The notes: a model not told the origin generated them from the sequence alone. DNA of 64,000 nt from Isoperla grammatica (GCA_945910005.1 CAMDTW010000214.1:1-64000), one strand, 5' to 3'. Shown: positions 11,704 to 22,566, counted from the stretch's first letter. A program made the numbers and translations.

Positions 11704-14700
11704 CAACAGACATTAAAAAAAAAAAACAGAACGAAGTGCCATAAGAGTCTAGTGGAGACGATCGCTTCGCTCGCTTAACAATGTTGTTGATTTCTTACAG
11801 CATTTACGTAACTCATGTATCCTTCTGTTACATGAAATAGATCTACAAGCGACGCGTTGGGCTGCCTAAAGACGATGCGCCATCAGGACCTTCGAGTTGC
11901 AGTAATCCCACACCAGGAGAGAGGTAAACAAACAATCTAATATATTTTAACTAGGAAAACGCTCTGTTGACGCGTTGATAAGCGAGCGCGTCCATATTTA
12001 CGAACGTTCTGGTGAAAAGATCTCGAAGCTAATAAAAACAACAATTAACAACAATTCAAGAATGCGCATTGCAACATTTTTCCTAATTTCCATAGCTATT
12101 ATACTTCCCGACATTGTTGGATGCAGAGCAATCTGCGTTCCTAAGAATTTTCGTCGTCATGTTTTTAACACGGTCCGCCACCGTTACTAACAGTTATTGA
12201 CAGCAAAATAAATGTAATTTATGCCTCAAACACGTATCAGATCGCTTTTAAATTAGTATATTCGTGACCGGACGAAAATATACTATAAGATAGCGACCTC
12301 ACATTTTGATGTTACTGTGTTTCAGAAATATATTTCCGAGTAACTTTTGTGTAACTTTGCCAATATTTATCAAATCGCCATAAAATGAACATATTTGTCA
12401 CCGGACAAAGCTTTTAAAAAATATGGCTATCTCACATTTTGCCAACATTTTGTTTCAGAAAAATATTTTGCAGTAACTATGGTGTAACGTTTTTACTTTT
12501 CGAACGATTTTGCCTCAAAACTATACACCTTTAATCTACATCGAGACTTGTGGATGGACCAAATTTCAAGTTGATCGGACTCTCCGTTCGACCGCTATCA
12601 ACAGACATAAAAAAAAAAACATAACGAAGTGCCATAAGAGTCTAGTGGAGACGATCGCTTCGCTCGCTTAACAATGTTGTTGATTTCTTACAGCATTTAC
12701 GTAACTCATGTATCCTTCTGTTACATGAAATAGATCTACAAGCGACGCGTTGGGCTGCCTAAAGACGATGCGCCATCAGGACCTTCGAGTTGCAGTAATC
12801 CCACACCAGGAGAGAGGTAAACAAACAATCTAATATATTTTAACTAGGAAAACGCTCTGTTGACGCGTTGATAAGCGAGCGCGTCCATATTTACGAACGT
12901 TCTGGTGAAAAGATCTCGAAGCTAATAAAAACAACAATTAACAACAATTATTCAAGAATGCGCATTGCAACATTTTTCCTAATTTCCATAGCTATTATAC
13001 TTCCCGACATTGTTGGATGCAGAGCAATCTGCGTTCCTAAGAATTTTCGTCGTCATGTTTTTAACACGGTCCGCCACCGTTACTAACAGTTATTGACAGC
13101 AAAATAAATGTAATTTATGCCTCAAACACATATCAGATCGCTTTTAAATTAGTATATTCGTGACCGGACGAAAATATACTATAAGATAGCGACCTCACAT
13201 TTTGATGTTACTGTGTTTCAGAAATATATTTTCGAGTAACTTTTGTGTAACTTTGCCAATATTTATCAAATCGCCATAAAATGAACATATTTGTCACCGG
13301 ACAAAGCTTTTAAAAAATATGGCTATCTCACATTTTGCCAACATTTTGTTTCAGAAAAATATTTTGCAGTAACTATGGTGTAACGTTTTTACTTTTCGAA
13401 CGATTTTGCCTCAAAACTATACACCTTCAATCTACATCGAGACTTGTGGATGGACCAAATTTCAAGTTGATCGGACTCTCCGTTCGACCGCTATCAACAG
13501 ACATAAAAAAAAAACATAACGAAGTGCCATAAGAGTCTAGTGGAGACGATCGCTTCGCTCGCTTAACAATGTTATTGATTTTTTACAGCATTTACGTAAC
13601 TCATGTGTCCTTCTGTTACATGAAATAGATCTACAAGCGACGCGTTGGGCTGCCTAAAGACGATGCGCCATCAGGACCTTCGAGTTGCAGTAATCCCACA
13701 CCAGGAGAGAGGTAAACAAACAACCTAATATATTTTAACTAGAAAAACGCTCTGTTGACGCGTTGATAAGCGAGTGCGTCCATATTTACGAACGTTCTGG
13801 CGAAAAGATCTCAAAGCTAATAAAAACAACAATTCACAACTATTCAAGAATGCGCATTACAAAATTTTTTCTAATTTCCATAGCTATTATACTTCCCGAT
13901 GTTGTTGAATGCAGTGCAATGTGCGTTGCTAAGAATTTTCGTTGCCATTCTGTCTAGTGTTTTCACCGCGGTCCGCCACCGTTACTAACAGTTATTGACA
14001 GCAATAGAAATGTAATTTCCTGCCTCTAATACGTATCGGATTGCGTTTACATTAGTATAGTCGTGACCGGACAAAATTTTACTACAAGATAGCACCTCAC
14101 ATTTTGCTGTTACTGTCTGTCAGAAATATATTTTCGAGTAACTTTTGGGTAACTTTGCCAATATTTATCAGATTGCCATAAAATGAACATATTCGTAATC
14201 GGACAAAGCTTTACAAAAATATGGCTATCTCACATTTAGCCACCATTTTGTTTCAGAAAAATATTTTGCAGTAACTATGGTGTAACTTTGTAACTTTTCG
14301 AACGATTTTAACTCAAAACTAAGCACCTTCAATTCATATCGAGGCTTGTAAATGGTTAAAATCTCAAGGTGATCGGACTTTCCGTTCGACCGCTATCAAC
14401 AGACATTTAAAAAAAAAAAACAGAACGAAGTGCCATAAGAGTCTAGTGGAGACGATCGCTTCGCTCGCTTAACAATGTTGTTGATTTCTTACAGCATTTA
14501 CGTAACTCATGTGTCCTTCTGTTACATGAAATAGATCTACAAGCGACGCGTTGGGCTGCCTAAAGACGATGCGCCATCAGGACCTTTGAGTTGCAGTAAT
14601 CCCACACCAGGAGAGAGGTAAACAAACAATCTAATATATTTTAACTAGGAAAACGCTCTGTTGACGCGTTGATAAGCGAGCGCGTCCATATCTACGAACG

Positions 14701-15404
14701 TTCTGGCGAAAAGATCTCAAAGCTAATAAAAACAACAATTAACAACAATTCAAGAATGTGCATTGCAAAATTTTCCTAATTTCCATAGCTATTATACTTC
14801 CCGACATTGTTGAATGCAGTGCAATGTGCGTTGCTAAGAATTTTCGTTGCCATTTTGTCTAGTGTATTCGCCGCGGTCCGCCACCGTTACTCACAGTTAT
14901 TGACAGCAATAGAAATGTAATTTCTACCTTTAATACGTATCGGATTGCGTTTACATTAGTATAGTCGTGACCGGACGAAATTGTACTACAAGATAGCCAC
15001 CTCACATTTTGATGTGACTGTGTTTCAAAAAAATATTTTCGAGTAACTTTTGTGTGACTTTGCCAATATTTATCAGATCGCCATAAAATGAACATGTTCG
15101 TCACCGGAAAAAGCTTTAGAAAAATATGGCTATCTCACATTTTGCCACCATATTGTTTCAGAAAAATATTTTGCAGTAACTATGGTGTAACTTTGTAACT
15201 TTTCTAACAATTGTGCCTCAAAACTTTACACTTTCAATCCACATCGAGCTTGTGGGCGGTCCAAATTTCAAGTTGATCGGACTTTCCGTTCGACCGCTAT
15301 CAACAGACTAAAAAAAAAAAATAAGTAAATAAAACAGAACGAAGTGCCATAAGAGTCAAGTGGAGACGCTCGCTTCGCTCGCTTTATTATTTCCACAAAT
15401 TATA

Positions 15405-15770
15405 GGGGTAGTCTCTACGTCAAAAACCGCAGAAAATGTTCATTATTAAATTATATCTCAAGATTGCAACAAGAAAACGAAAATCTAAATTAGCAGCGCA
15501 CTTTGCTTTGGTAAGCCCTACAGATTGAATAAAATATTATAACCATAAGCGTAGTATTTTGATTATAATTCGATAATTAGTAATAAAATTAATTATTTAT
15601 AAAAGAACTTACTGATCATAATGTAAGTCACGACTAAGCATATTCAAAGTGTAGGGCTTACTAAACCACAGTACGCTGTTGATTCAGATTTTCGATTTCG
15701 AAGCCCATTCTTGTCATATAATTTAAAAATGAAATTTTTGTGTGGTTTTTGACGTAGAGGTATCCTTCCC
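15405..15770. mobile_element. MITE, 366 bp, long inverted arms
   Basis: The ends are inverted around CTCTACGTCAAAAACC: left GGGGTAGTCTCTACG, right GGGAAGGATACCTCTACG when reverse-complemented. A second pair of inverted arms lies inside (TAAGCCCTACA near 15511 against TGTAGGGCTTA near 15650). The termini resemble the Tourist-like element at 3748-3942, so the two are probably related families of different length. I could not find a clean target duplication here. Confidence 0.7.
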
Positions 15771-16747
15771 TGTTCACATTATTTTTTTCTTTTAGATTTG
15801 AAGACAGCACCGCAGAAGAGGCTCGAATTTTTCATCAATGAAGAATAGAAAAAGTAACGTCTAATATTAAGCTTAGCATTTCAAAATGTAAAGAACAATA
15901 ACACGGCGGAGCAAACAATTTAAATATTGTACAAGGAGTTAATTAGTTTTTTTTTAACGGTAAATATATGTAATACTAGTTCAGTCAACGTTGGCACGCG
16001 CGGTTTTTGTTTTGATCGGCACATTTGCACGATTTTCGTATTATGTTTTCGCTCGCGAGTAAATATTGCGCGTGTACAAAGCACAACGCTGTAGTTGTTG
16101 TAGTTTATGTATTATTGTGTGGTAGCTGTAGTTAGTACTATTGTGTGGTAGCTGTAGTAGCAGTGTGGTAGATGTAGTTGGTAGACGGAGTGTGTTGTTA
16201 GTTGAAGTAGAGTTGAAATAGTAAATAGTAATGTGCTCAGTACTCGTGCTAGAAAGTTCAAAGAATGAGTTTTAAAACTTTACTCTTGTATTATGTCTAT
16301 CTGAGGTTTGGCCAGGCCGTCAAATAGACTCGATCTAGACTCAAACTAGTTTGCTCCTTATTTTCTTTGCTCCGCGGTAAAGGCGGAGATGGACGGCTAT
16401 GGGGATGGAGGAGGCCGATTTAAAAAAAAAAAAATTGTTTTTATATTATAATGCAGACATTGTTGTGTAAATAAACTAAATAAACTATCGTTAATTGTCA
16501 CCTAGACTTTCTGTTATTAATATTAAGTACATTCATAAGGTAGTTAGTAATTGTAATGATAGTGTGGCCTATTTACTAGTTCTTATTAAATAAAAAATAC
16601 CGGTACATGTGAAGGAAGGTACGTTTTTAAACCAGAGTTGACATATTGTACTGATATTAAAACCAAGTATTTCTACATGAGTTGTTTTATTTTACAATAA
16701 AATCTAACCTTAGTTGTTAATATTTTGTCTATGCCAAATTTCATAAT
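15771..16747. other. AT-rich spacer with a small GTGTGGTAG minisatellite
   Basis: No gene is supported. Around 16100-16200 the words GTGTGGTAGCTGTAGT and close variants recur three to four times. A purine-rich patch lies near 16376-16412 and an A12 run follows it. Confidence 0.45.
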
Positions 16748-16946
16748 TGTATATAATGTAAGAAAAGGATCCAACAGCTTACCTTGGTATACAATGACGG
16801 ATTTGCGAGTTTGAAGTACACATAAAAAACATAATACAAAATATATCGTTATATTTGTATTATGTTTTTTATGTGTACTTCAAACTCGCAAATCCGTCAT
16901 CTTACACGAAGGTAAGCTGTTGGATCCTTTCCTCACATTATATACC
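16748..16946. repeat. 198-bp near-perfect palindrome
   Basis: The left arm contains GGATCCAACAGCTTACC, ATGACGGATTTGCGAG and TTTGAAGTACACATAAAA. The right arm is its reverse complement across a loop of about 10 bases near 16845. Mismatches are few (for example, TTGGTATAC versus TTCGTGTAA). The arms are about 95 bp each. A transcript would fold into one long hairpin. It could be a MITE with almost no interior or an inverted duplication; I see no target duplication that decides this. Confidence 0.88.
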
Positions 16947-16974
16947 ATTCCAGCCGATTGGCACCTACTTTCAT

Positions 16975-17490
16975 AACCAAATTTCATAATTATATAATTA
17001 TTGTTTTCTATTATGTTTGTATTGTATTATCAATAAATGAGTATGATGAGTTGGTAATTTCATAATTATATAATTATTGTTTTCTATTATGTTTGTATTG
17101 TATTATCAATAAATGAGTATGTGAGTTGGTAATTTCATAATTTTATAATTATTGTTTTCTATAATGTGTGTATTGTATTATGAATAAACGAGTATGTGAG
17201 TTGGTAATTTCATAATTATACAATTATTGTTTTATATTATGTTTGTATTGTATTAATTATAAACGAGTATGTGAGCTGGTAATTTCATAATTTTATAATT
17301 ATTGTTTTCTATAATGTGTGTATTGTATTATGAATAAACGAGTATGTGAGTTGGTAATTTCATAATTATACAATTATTGTTTTATATTATGTTTGTATTG
17401 TATTAATAATAAACGAGTATGTGAGTTGGTAATTTCATAATTATATAATTATTGTTTTCTATTATGATTGTATTGTACTATCAATAAAGA
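16975..17490. repeat. 74-75-bp AT-rich tandem array, 7 copies
   Basis: GGTAATTTCATAATT recurs near 16978, 17052, 17129, 17203, 17277, 17352 and 17427. Units are AT-rich with alternating variants (TTATATAATT, TTTTATAATT, TTATACAATT), and each ends in GAGTATGTGAG. The alternation of two unit types in the middle copies suggests duplication of a dimer. Confidence 0.9.
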
Positions 17491-17692
17491 GGGAGTTGAT
17501 ATGTGTTTCCCTACCCTACGTCTATGGTACTCAAATAATATGGATATGTTTAAGCCGTTCTTTTATAAATTGTGTAATAGAGTACTAAAGGCCTAGAGTA
17601 GTATCTATTTAAGCTATCTATGTATATACAAAAAAAATGGGCATGGCAAAGGTTGTCTACACTTATTGTCCTAGTATATCCACTTTCATTCT

Positions 17693-17950
17693 CCCATTCA
17701 CAAGAGGTCTTAAGTCTTTTTTTGGTCTTATCTCTAAGACCGGCCTAGCTTTGAACCTCTTGTGAATCCAGGAAAATATCTGAGTACATACATTAAAACA
17801 TATTATTGGAATGTTCATTGTGTCCTTCTTTCTACCAGGAATTAGTAACTTATTCGTGTGACCTGGGTCTGGTTTTACAGGAGGTCCAAAGTTACGCCGG
17901 TCTACGAGTTAAGACCATAAAAAGACGTAAGACCTCTTGCAAATCCGGGC
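17693..17950. repeat. Two inverted copies of an 80-bp hairpin element
   Basis: The first copy (17693-17770) is itself a hairpin: TTCACAAGAGGT at its left end, ACCTCTTGTGAA at its right. The second copy (about 17870-17950) is an inverted, diverged copy. Read in reverse it gives TTGCAAGAGGTCTTACGTC, then AGACCGGC and GGACCTCCTGT. About 100 bp of unrelated sequence separates them. Confidence 0.8.
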
Positions 17951-18063
17951 CGTGGGGTATAAAAACCAGAAAACTATTCTTGGCTCAATGGGTTAAATAG
18001 CATCTCTATGTTAAATAGAGCTAATCACGGCCCTCTAGATTACACAGCTTGTTTGGGACTTAC

Positions 18064-18202
18064 CTGGCTTCGTGTTACATTACTGACGTATGCGTCCGTG
18101 TAGCTGATGAGAGGGCTACTAGCGTACTCTTCGTAGGAACAAGAGTTGCCTTTCGGAAGGCTGCACTGGTTTTCGATATAAATCATATCATCTCCGCTAG
18201 GC
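18064..18202 (-). pseudogene. Possible exon A of a decayed split gene
   Basis: Read on the minus strand, this begins after a strong acceptor (TTTTGTTTTAG) and ends at a consensus donor, CCAG|GTAAGT. It carries an open frame of about 46 codons starting P-S-G-D-D-M-I-Y-I and ending N-V-T-R-S-Q. I do not recognise a domain. The frame at the acceptor does not fit the phase-0 donor of the upstream block at 18357, so splicing these two together would not stay open. Either one has mutated or the model is wrong. Its acceptor region is a diverged duplicate of that near 18830. Confidence 0.35.
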
Positions 18203-18356
18203 CTAAAACAAAACGGAACACGAGTGTAATAATTGTTGTAATGTTTCCCCATACGAAAGTATTCTGATGCTTACGACACAGCCGAGTCCAAGGTGACAAC
18301 TTAATTCTCTACTTCGCTAATCCCTACCGTCTAGTCTAAACATTTCCATTGGTTAC

Positions 18357-18821
18357 CTGTACGGTGAGTGTGGCCAAACCGTCTGTGCACTCGACTAAGC
18401 CGAACTGTGCATTTACGACTGTGTGAAAGAATATCTGTTGATTTTCTTTCAATTGGCGCGGTTGAAAGGGGCAGTAGACAATGACCTGAGATCGGTATGC
18501 AAATACTTTTGCTGGGACTAGTTCCCTGGCTACTAGTGTAGCCATCAAGCTACAGTTGTCCCAATGAACACTGGCCACCCCGTAAGAAGCAAGGTGTCCC
18601 CTAAAATTCTGAGAAAAGACGGTGGCTCCACACGGTCTATTTCAACGGTATTCAACTCGAGATTTCCAGATACCTGCATTGTAATTGTCCACTGCATTAA
18701 CTGCACCAACCGTGAATGGAATGCAACCCCACCACGTCTGACAACATGACACACAATACCTGAGGCAAGAGAACGGGATGCAACTAGATTTATGTTGGTA
18801 GTTGTCACATGCGTCACTTCC
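18357..18821 (-). pseudogene. 155-codon near-open frame with one internal stop, unrecognised
   Basis: On the minus strand, from AATAG|GGA at 18821 to the donor TACAG|GTAACC at 18357, one frame runs 155 codons and is interrupted by a single TGA at 18642-18644. It begins G-S-D-A-C-D-N-Y-Q-H-K. It is rich in Cys and Trp early on (C-C-Q-T-W-W-G-C) and later contains H-L-A-S-Y-G, W-D-N-C-S-L and Q-V-I-V-Y-C-P-F, ending L-A-T-L-T-V-Q. The Cys content suggests an extracellular or secreted origin, but I cannot name a family. Around seven stops would be expected by chance over this length. A second reading places a small exon at 18760-18830, ending at CTCAG|GTATTG. The stop and phase conflicts argue for a pseudogene or recently broken gene. 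Confidence 0.4.
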
Positions 18822-19011
18822 CTATTAGGCCTACATAATCCGTGACGACAACACCTTGCAAGTTAATTTGACGGAACTATTAGTATTCTCATGCTTATGG
18901 CGTAGAGGTGTGAGTCCAAGTGGTAGGCCTACCAACTTGTATACTTCCCTAGTTCCTACCATCTAATTGAAACAGGTAAATTAAAGATAATTTACAAATT
19001 CCTTGGTTACC

Positions 19012-19094
19012 TGGACGCTTATCGCATCTGTAGATAAGACACTGTTTAATCCGGTCGGCTGGGTAGGTTTATTAGGGCCATAGGAAGCATATTA
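19012..19094 (-). pseudogene. Truncated duplicate of the 18357 exon end
   Basis: This minus-strand block reads A-S-Y-G near its start and ends S-T-D-A-I-S-V-Q at the donor CCAG|GTAACC. That parallels A-S-Y-G and C-T-D-G-L-A-T-L-T-V-Q of the block ending at 18357. The following intron-like sequences are also related (CTTGGACTC and ATAAGCATGAGAATACT against ATCAGAATACT). The module of exon plus intron therefore appears duplicated with a period of about 655 bp. This copy has lost the middle of the exon. Confidence 0.35.
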
Positions 19095-19147
19095 CTAAGG
19101 CAGTGTCTGCTACCAACCAAGGCCGTCTAGATATATCGCTTCACTCT

Positions 19148-20394
19148 CCAGGCCTGCAACTGCTTGGCGTGACGTCACGAGCATAGGCGGACTGGCGAGC
19201 GGCCGTAGTATGGCGCGCATAGCAATAATACGGCGCGCAACACAGTATTTGCCTTATAAAACAAAGTTACTCACTATTTTGCCCCCTCATATGCATGTCC
19301 CAATAAAAGGATAAAGTTACGGTGCGGATGGTACCGAATTTGTTCTTTGTTTACATCATTTGACTGCGTAATTGGCACCTAAGTAAACTATTGACGTTTC
19401 TAATTTTGAGCCCATAGGCTTATCACACTTCTTTTTTACATACGATTTATTCGAAAAAAGCGTATAATTGAAATATGTGGTTATGAAATAAAGTGGATAA
19501 CTTGGATTATTTTGTATTCCAATTATTATAAATCATAGCATCATAGTAAATTATATCTCTTATTATTCATGCTTACTTTTTAATTATTTGGATGGTATTG
19601 GTTATTGTATATCATGTTTGATTCTACAACTGATAATTTAATATCGTAAATTGGTTGATTTTGGTGTAAATAAATTATTTAAAGCATTTTAAACTACTTG
19701 TTTGTCCTGTTGATGTACTGTAGTTCGATTTACAGCCCGGCACGCAACATTTGCGAGGCATTTTGTCCGCCGAACCTCAGAGTTTATTTTATGGGAATAA
19801 AATATATTCATAGAACGTCATTTTAAAACAAAATATTAACGGGATTGTCACTTTGAAGACACGATATCACGAACAATCACTGAACATGATTATAAATAAC
19901 ACTTCACATACTTCACGAGTTTCAAATGTTTCTTTTTCCACACAAACACACACTGTAGACACCTGCACAAAACTCGGCTCGAATGTAACATGTTGTCTCG
20001 ACTATAAGGTAAAGACGTGACTTAATTCAAACTGTACTGTATACCTACCTTTGTAACCCATATTGTAGCTCAGACGGAAATAGCTATTTCTTGGATACGT
20101 AAATAAGTCGTCAATGGACCATTCAAAGACAATGCAAATGTCAATGGACTTTGAAAGGAATTTTAATCCCATTTCTTGCTATACAGGAAGTGCAAACATA
20201 TTTCAGATGGTGCAGAATATTATACTGTCTAGTACTGAAATGCATCATGCATCAGACGGTCGGGAATTTCGAGAAAACAAATAAAATTGGGAGATGTTGT
20301 GTAGCGCGCAATGCTTTTCATAGCGCGTATAGCCGAGCCATCCGCCTACTTGCGTGACGTTACAGCGGTGATCGAGAGCCAGTTGCAGGCCTGG
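19148..20394. mobile_element. TIR element with about 100-bp inverted ends, 1.25 kb
   Basis: The left end starts CCAGGCCTGCAACTG and the right end is its exact inverted complement. Similarity continues inward for roughly 100 bp through ACGTCACG, TAGGCGGA and GCGCGC-rich words. Long TIRs with a non-coding AT-rich interior point to a non-autonomous DNA transposon, possibly MULE-like. I could not find a convincing target duplication, so the superfamily is open. Confidence 0.72.
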
Positions 20395-20403
20395 ACATCA
20401 CGA

Positions 20404-21298
20404 AGGCCCCGTACCAACCCAGTTGGAAGGAGTGCGCCTGTATACGGAACACTGCTGCCAACCCCCCTTCAGCTGTTTTAACATGTGGCTAAGGAATGTG
20501 ACAGCTCGACAACCCCGTTGGTAGGGGTGTGCCCTACTACAGAACACTGCTGCCAACCCCCCTTGGAAATCAGCTGTTTTAACATGTGGGTAAGGAATGT
20601 GACAGCTCGACAACCCCGTTGGTAGGAGTGTGCCCTACTACAGAACACTGCTGCCAGCCCCCCTTGGAAATCAGCTGTTTTAACATGTGGGTAAGGAATG
20701 TGACAGCTCGACAACCCCGTTGGTAGGAGTGTGCCCTACTACAGAACACTGCTTCCAGCCCCCCTTGGAAATCAGCTGTTTTAACATGTGGGTAAAGAAT
20801 GTGACAGCTCGACAACCCCGTTGGTAGGGGTGTGCCCTACTACAGAACACTGCTGCCAACCCCCCTTGGAAATCAGCTGTTTTAACATGTGGGTAAGGAA
20901 TGTGACAGCTCGACAACCCCGTTGGTAGGAGTGTGCCCTACTACAGAACACTGCTTCCAGCCCCCCTTGGAAATCAGCTGTTTTAACATGTGGGTAAGGA
21001 ATGTGACAGCTCGACAACCCCGTTGGTAGGGGTGTGCCCTACTACAGAACACTGTTGCCAGCCCCCCTTGGAAATCAGCTTTTTTAACATGTGGGTAAGG
21101 AATGTGACAGCTCGACAACCCCGTTGGTAGGAGTGTGCCCTACTACAGAACACTGCTGTAAACCCCCCTTGGAAATCAGCTGTTTTAACATGTGGCTAAG
21201 GAATGTGACAGCTCGACAACCCCGTTGGTAGGAGTGCGCCCTACTACAGAACACTGCTGCTAACCCCCCTTGGAAATCAGCTGTTTTAACATGTGGGT
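20404..21298. repeat. 101-bp tandem array, about 9 copies
   Basis: Units repeat every 101 bp from AAATCAGCTGTTTTAACATG through GACAGCTCGACAACCCC to GAACACTGCTGCC. Each copy includes the short hairpin GTAGGG-GTGTG-CCCTAC (or its AGG variant). The repeated 76-78 codon minus-strand ORFs are overlapping shadows of the period. The array abuts the right end of the TIR element at 19148-20394. Confidence 0.94.
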
Positions 21299-21519
21299 CA
21301 TCAAAATCAATCAAATGCGATTTTAAACAGACAAGGTGTGGAATTTTTTATTTTTTTTTACTGCGTGCCAGCTGTAGTACGGACCAGACATACGTGTATT
21401 AGCCGATAGCGAGGGCGGGAATTTCATTTTGCCCCATACAAAAATCATGCGTTTTATTTTCATTTACACAATTTGTCATAATACTAAGAAATTATATATT
21501 TTAGATGCAATACAAGAAG

Positions 21520-21740
21520 TGGCGTCGGAACAGGGGGCCAAGGGGGACATTCCCCCATCCCTCTTCTTAACTTCCATGGCCCGGCACCCTTTCCTAGGGG
21601 TCCCATCCCCTGTTCCCTCCCCCTTCCCGAATGGGCTGCCTTGCGTCGCTGGTGTATGGCTGGACTCGGGGTCGTGGGTTCGGTGTCTCCCGAGTTTAAG
21701 AACTTGTTCAGACGTTCTAGCCAAGTTCTTTAGAAAGTAA
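21520..21740. other. hAT-like terminus fragment and GC-rich tail
   Basis: AAGTGGCGTCGGAACAGG followed by alternating GGGG and CCCC tracts resembles the G-rich ends of hAT MITEs such as that at 5058, but the leading CAG is lost and I find no partner end. The overlapping plus and minus ORFs of about 100 and 82 codons have no recognisable domain. Confidence 0.35.
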
Positions 21741-21838
21741 TTCCAATCATGATTCTTATTATGTTCAGAAACTAAGCTTTCCAGGTTGTGTAACTTCAGT
21801 GTGTGTAAAAGTCAAGTGTTGTGCATTCAACACATCAT

Positions 21839-22313
21839 GGGCTGCGTACCAACTATGACTGGCAGTCACTGCAGTGACTGAGATCCGTACCAACTTGACT
21901 CGCAGTCAAGCTGCAGTCACTGATTTTTGCTTACCGTTTACCTCGCAGTTACCCCTCCAGTCACTGCGTTGACTGGGCCGAAACGATCCAGCTGTCGCAG
22001 TGAAGGGGGGCGTGGTTAATAATTTTACCGCGAATTATGAATTTATAGACAATCTTATATGGTTTAAAAAGTAAGTGACATCACAACACCATATAATCTC
22101 AACTCAGAAGTCCCATAAGCGTTAAATGCGTCACGTAAGGTTAATTAGCAGATGGCAAATGTTGCTTTTATGAATGACATTTTCTGCTGTTGTCTGCTTT
22201 CGCTGTGACTGTGACTGCAGCCCGTAACAGTTGCTAAGTTCACTGCGTTGACTGGGTTACCCCCACCACCAGTCACAGCCACAGTGAACGCAGTCAAAGT
22301 TGGTACGCAGCCC
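21839..22313. mobile_element. 475-bp TIR element with CAGTCACTG subterminal repeats
   Basis: The termini are inverted: GGGCTGCGTACCAACT at the left against the same word from the right end. The subterminal regions are packed with CAGTCACTGC, GTGACTG and TTGACTG words in both orientations, resembling transposase-binding clusters. AT lies on both sides of the GGG...CCC ends. GGG termini suggest a PIF/Harbinger-like or ISL2EU-like family, but the duplication is too short to be sure. Confidence 0.75.
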
Positions 22314-22388
22314 ATATCTTCCGCTGGTGTCAAGAAAATGGAGGGGACAAGGCTTCCAGCACAGATAAGGGATTGCTTACAGGATACA

Positions 22389-22566
22389 GGTATTATAACG
22401 ACCCGCCAATAATATCAGTCTAATGCCAAGTTGTCTTCACCATGGCAAGCAACAATCATAAGCGTTGTTTTCGTTAAGAAAACAAGTGTAAAGCGGTTTC
22501 TTACTTCTCCGTGTAACACCCGCTTTAGTCCCGCGGACTAAATATTTGGCGGGTCTTCGTAATACC
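22389..22566. mobile_element. Small MITE, about 175 bp
   Basis: The left end GGTATTATAACGACCCGCC pairs with GGTATTACGAAGACCCGCC from the right, followed by AAT(A)AT and AGTC in both arms. The interior is short and non-coding. The superfamily is undetermined. Confidence 0.65.

Larger units (their letters stand above)
6184..15385. repeat. Tandem array of about 0.9-kb units with conserved 123-bp core
   Basis: Eleven core blocks recur at 6184 (diverged), 6362, 7258, 8129, 9039, 9938, 10845, 11801, 12694, 13589 and 14495, giving periods of 871-956 bp. Two unit subfamilies are visible. Type A ends its short ORF after ...HVFNTVRHRY, and type B ends it earlier at ...FRCHSV. After the core at 6362 the order is A, A, B, A, B, B, A, A, B, then a hybrid last unit. 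Each unit also has an A-run of variable length followed by GAACGAAGTGCCATAAGAGT and a GATCGCTTCGCTCGC palindromic word. The 64-87 codon ORFs recur with the repeat but contain replacement changes and frame breaks, so coding is not supported. Confidence 0.93.

Noticed and set aside
11654..11708. Plain ATACA microsatellite
   Set aside because: The non-repetitive GAGCTATAAGAAATAAAG head and the CAACA on both sides fit a truncated LINE tail better than simple slippage.
6537..13957. Recurrent 64-72 codon ORFs (MISECVHIYERSGEK...) as a gene family
   Set aside because: They repeat with the satellite unit, differ by frame-changing and replacement changes between subfamilies, lack a recognisable domain, and the last unit has lost the frame.
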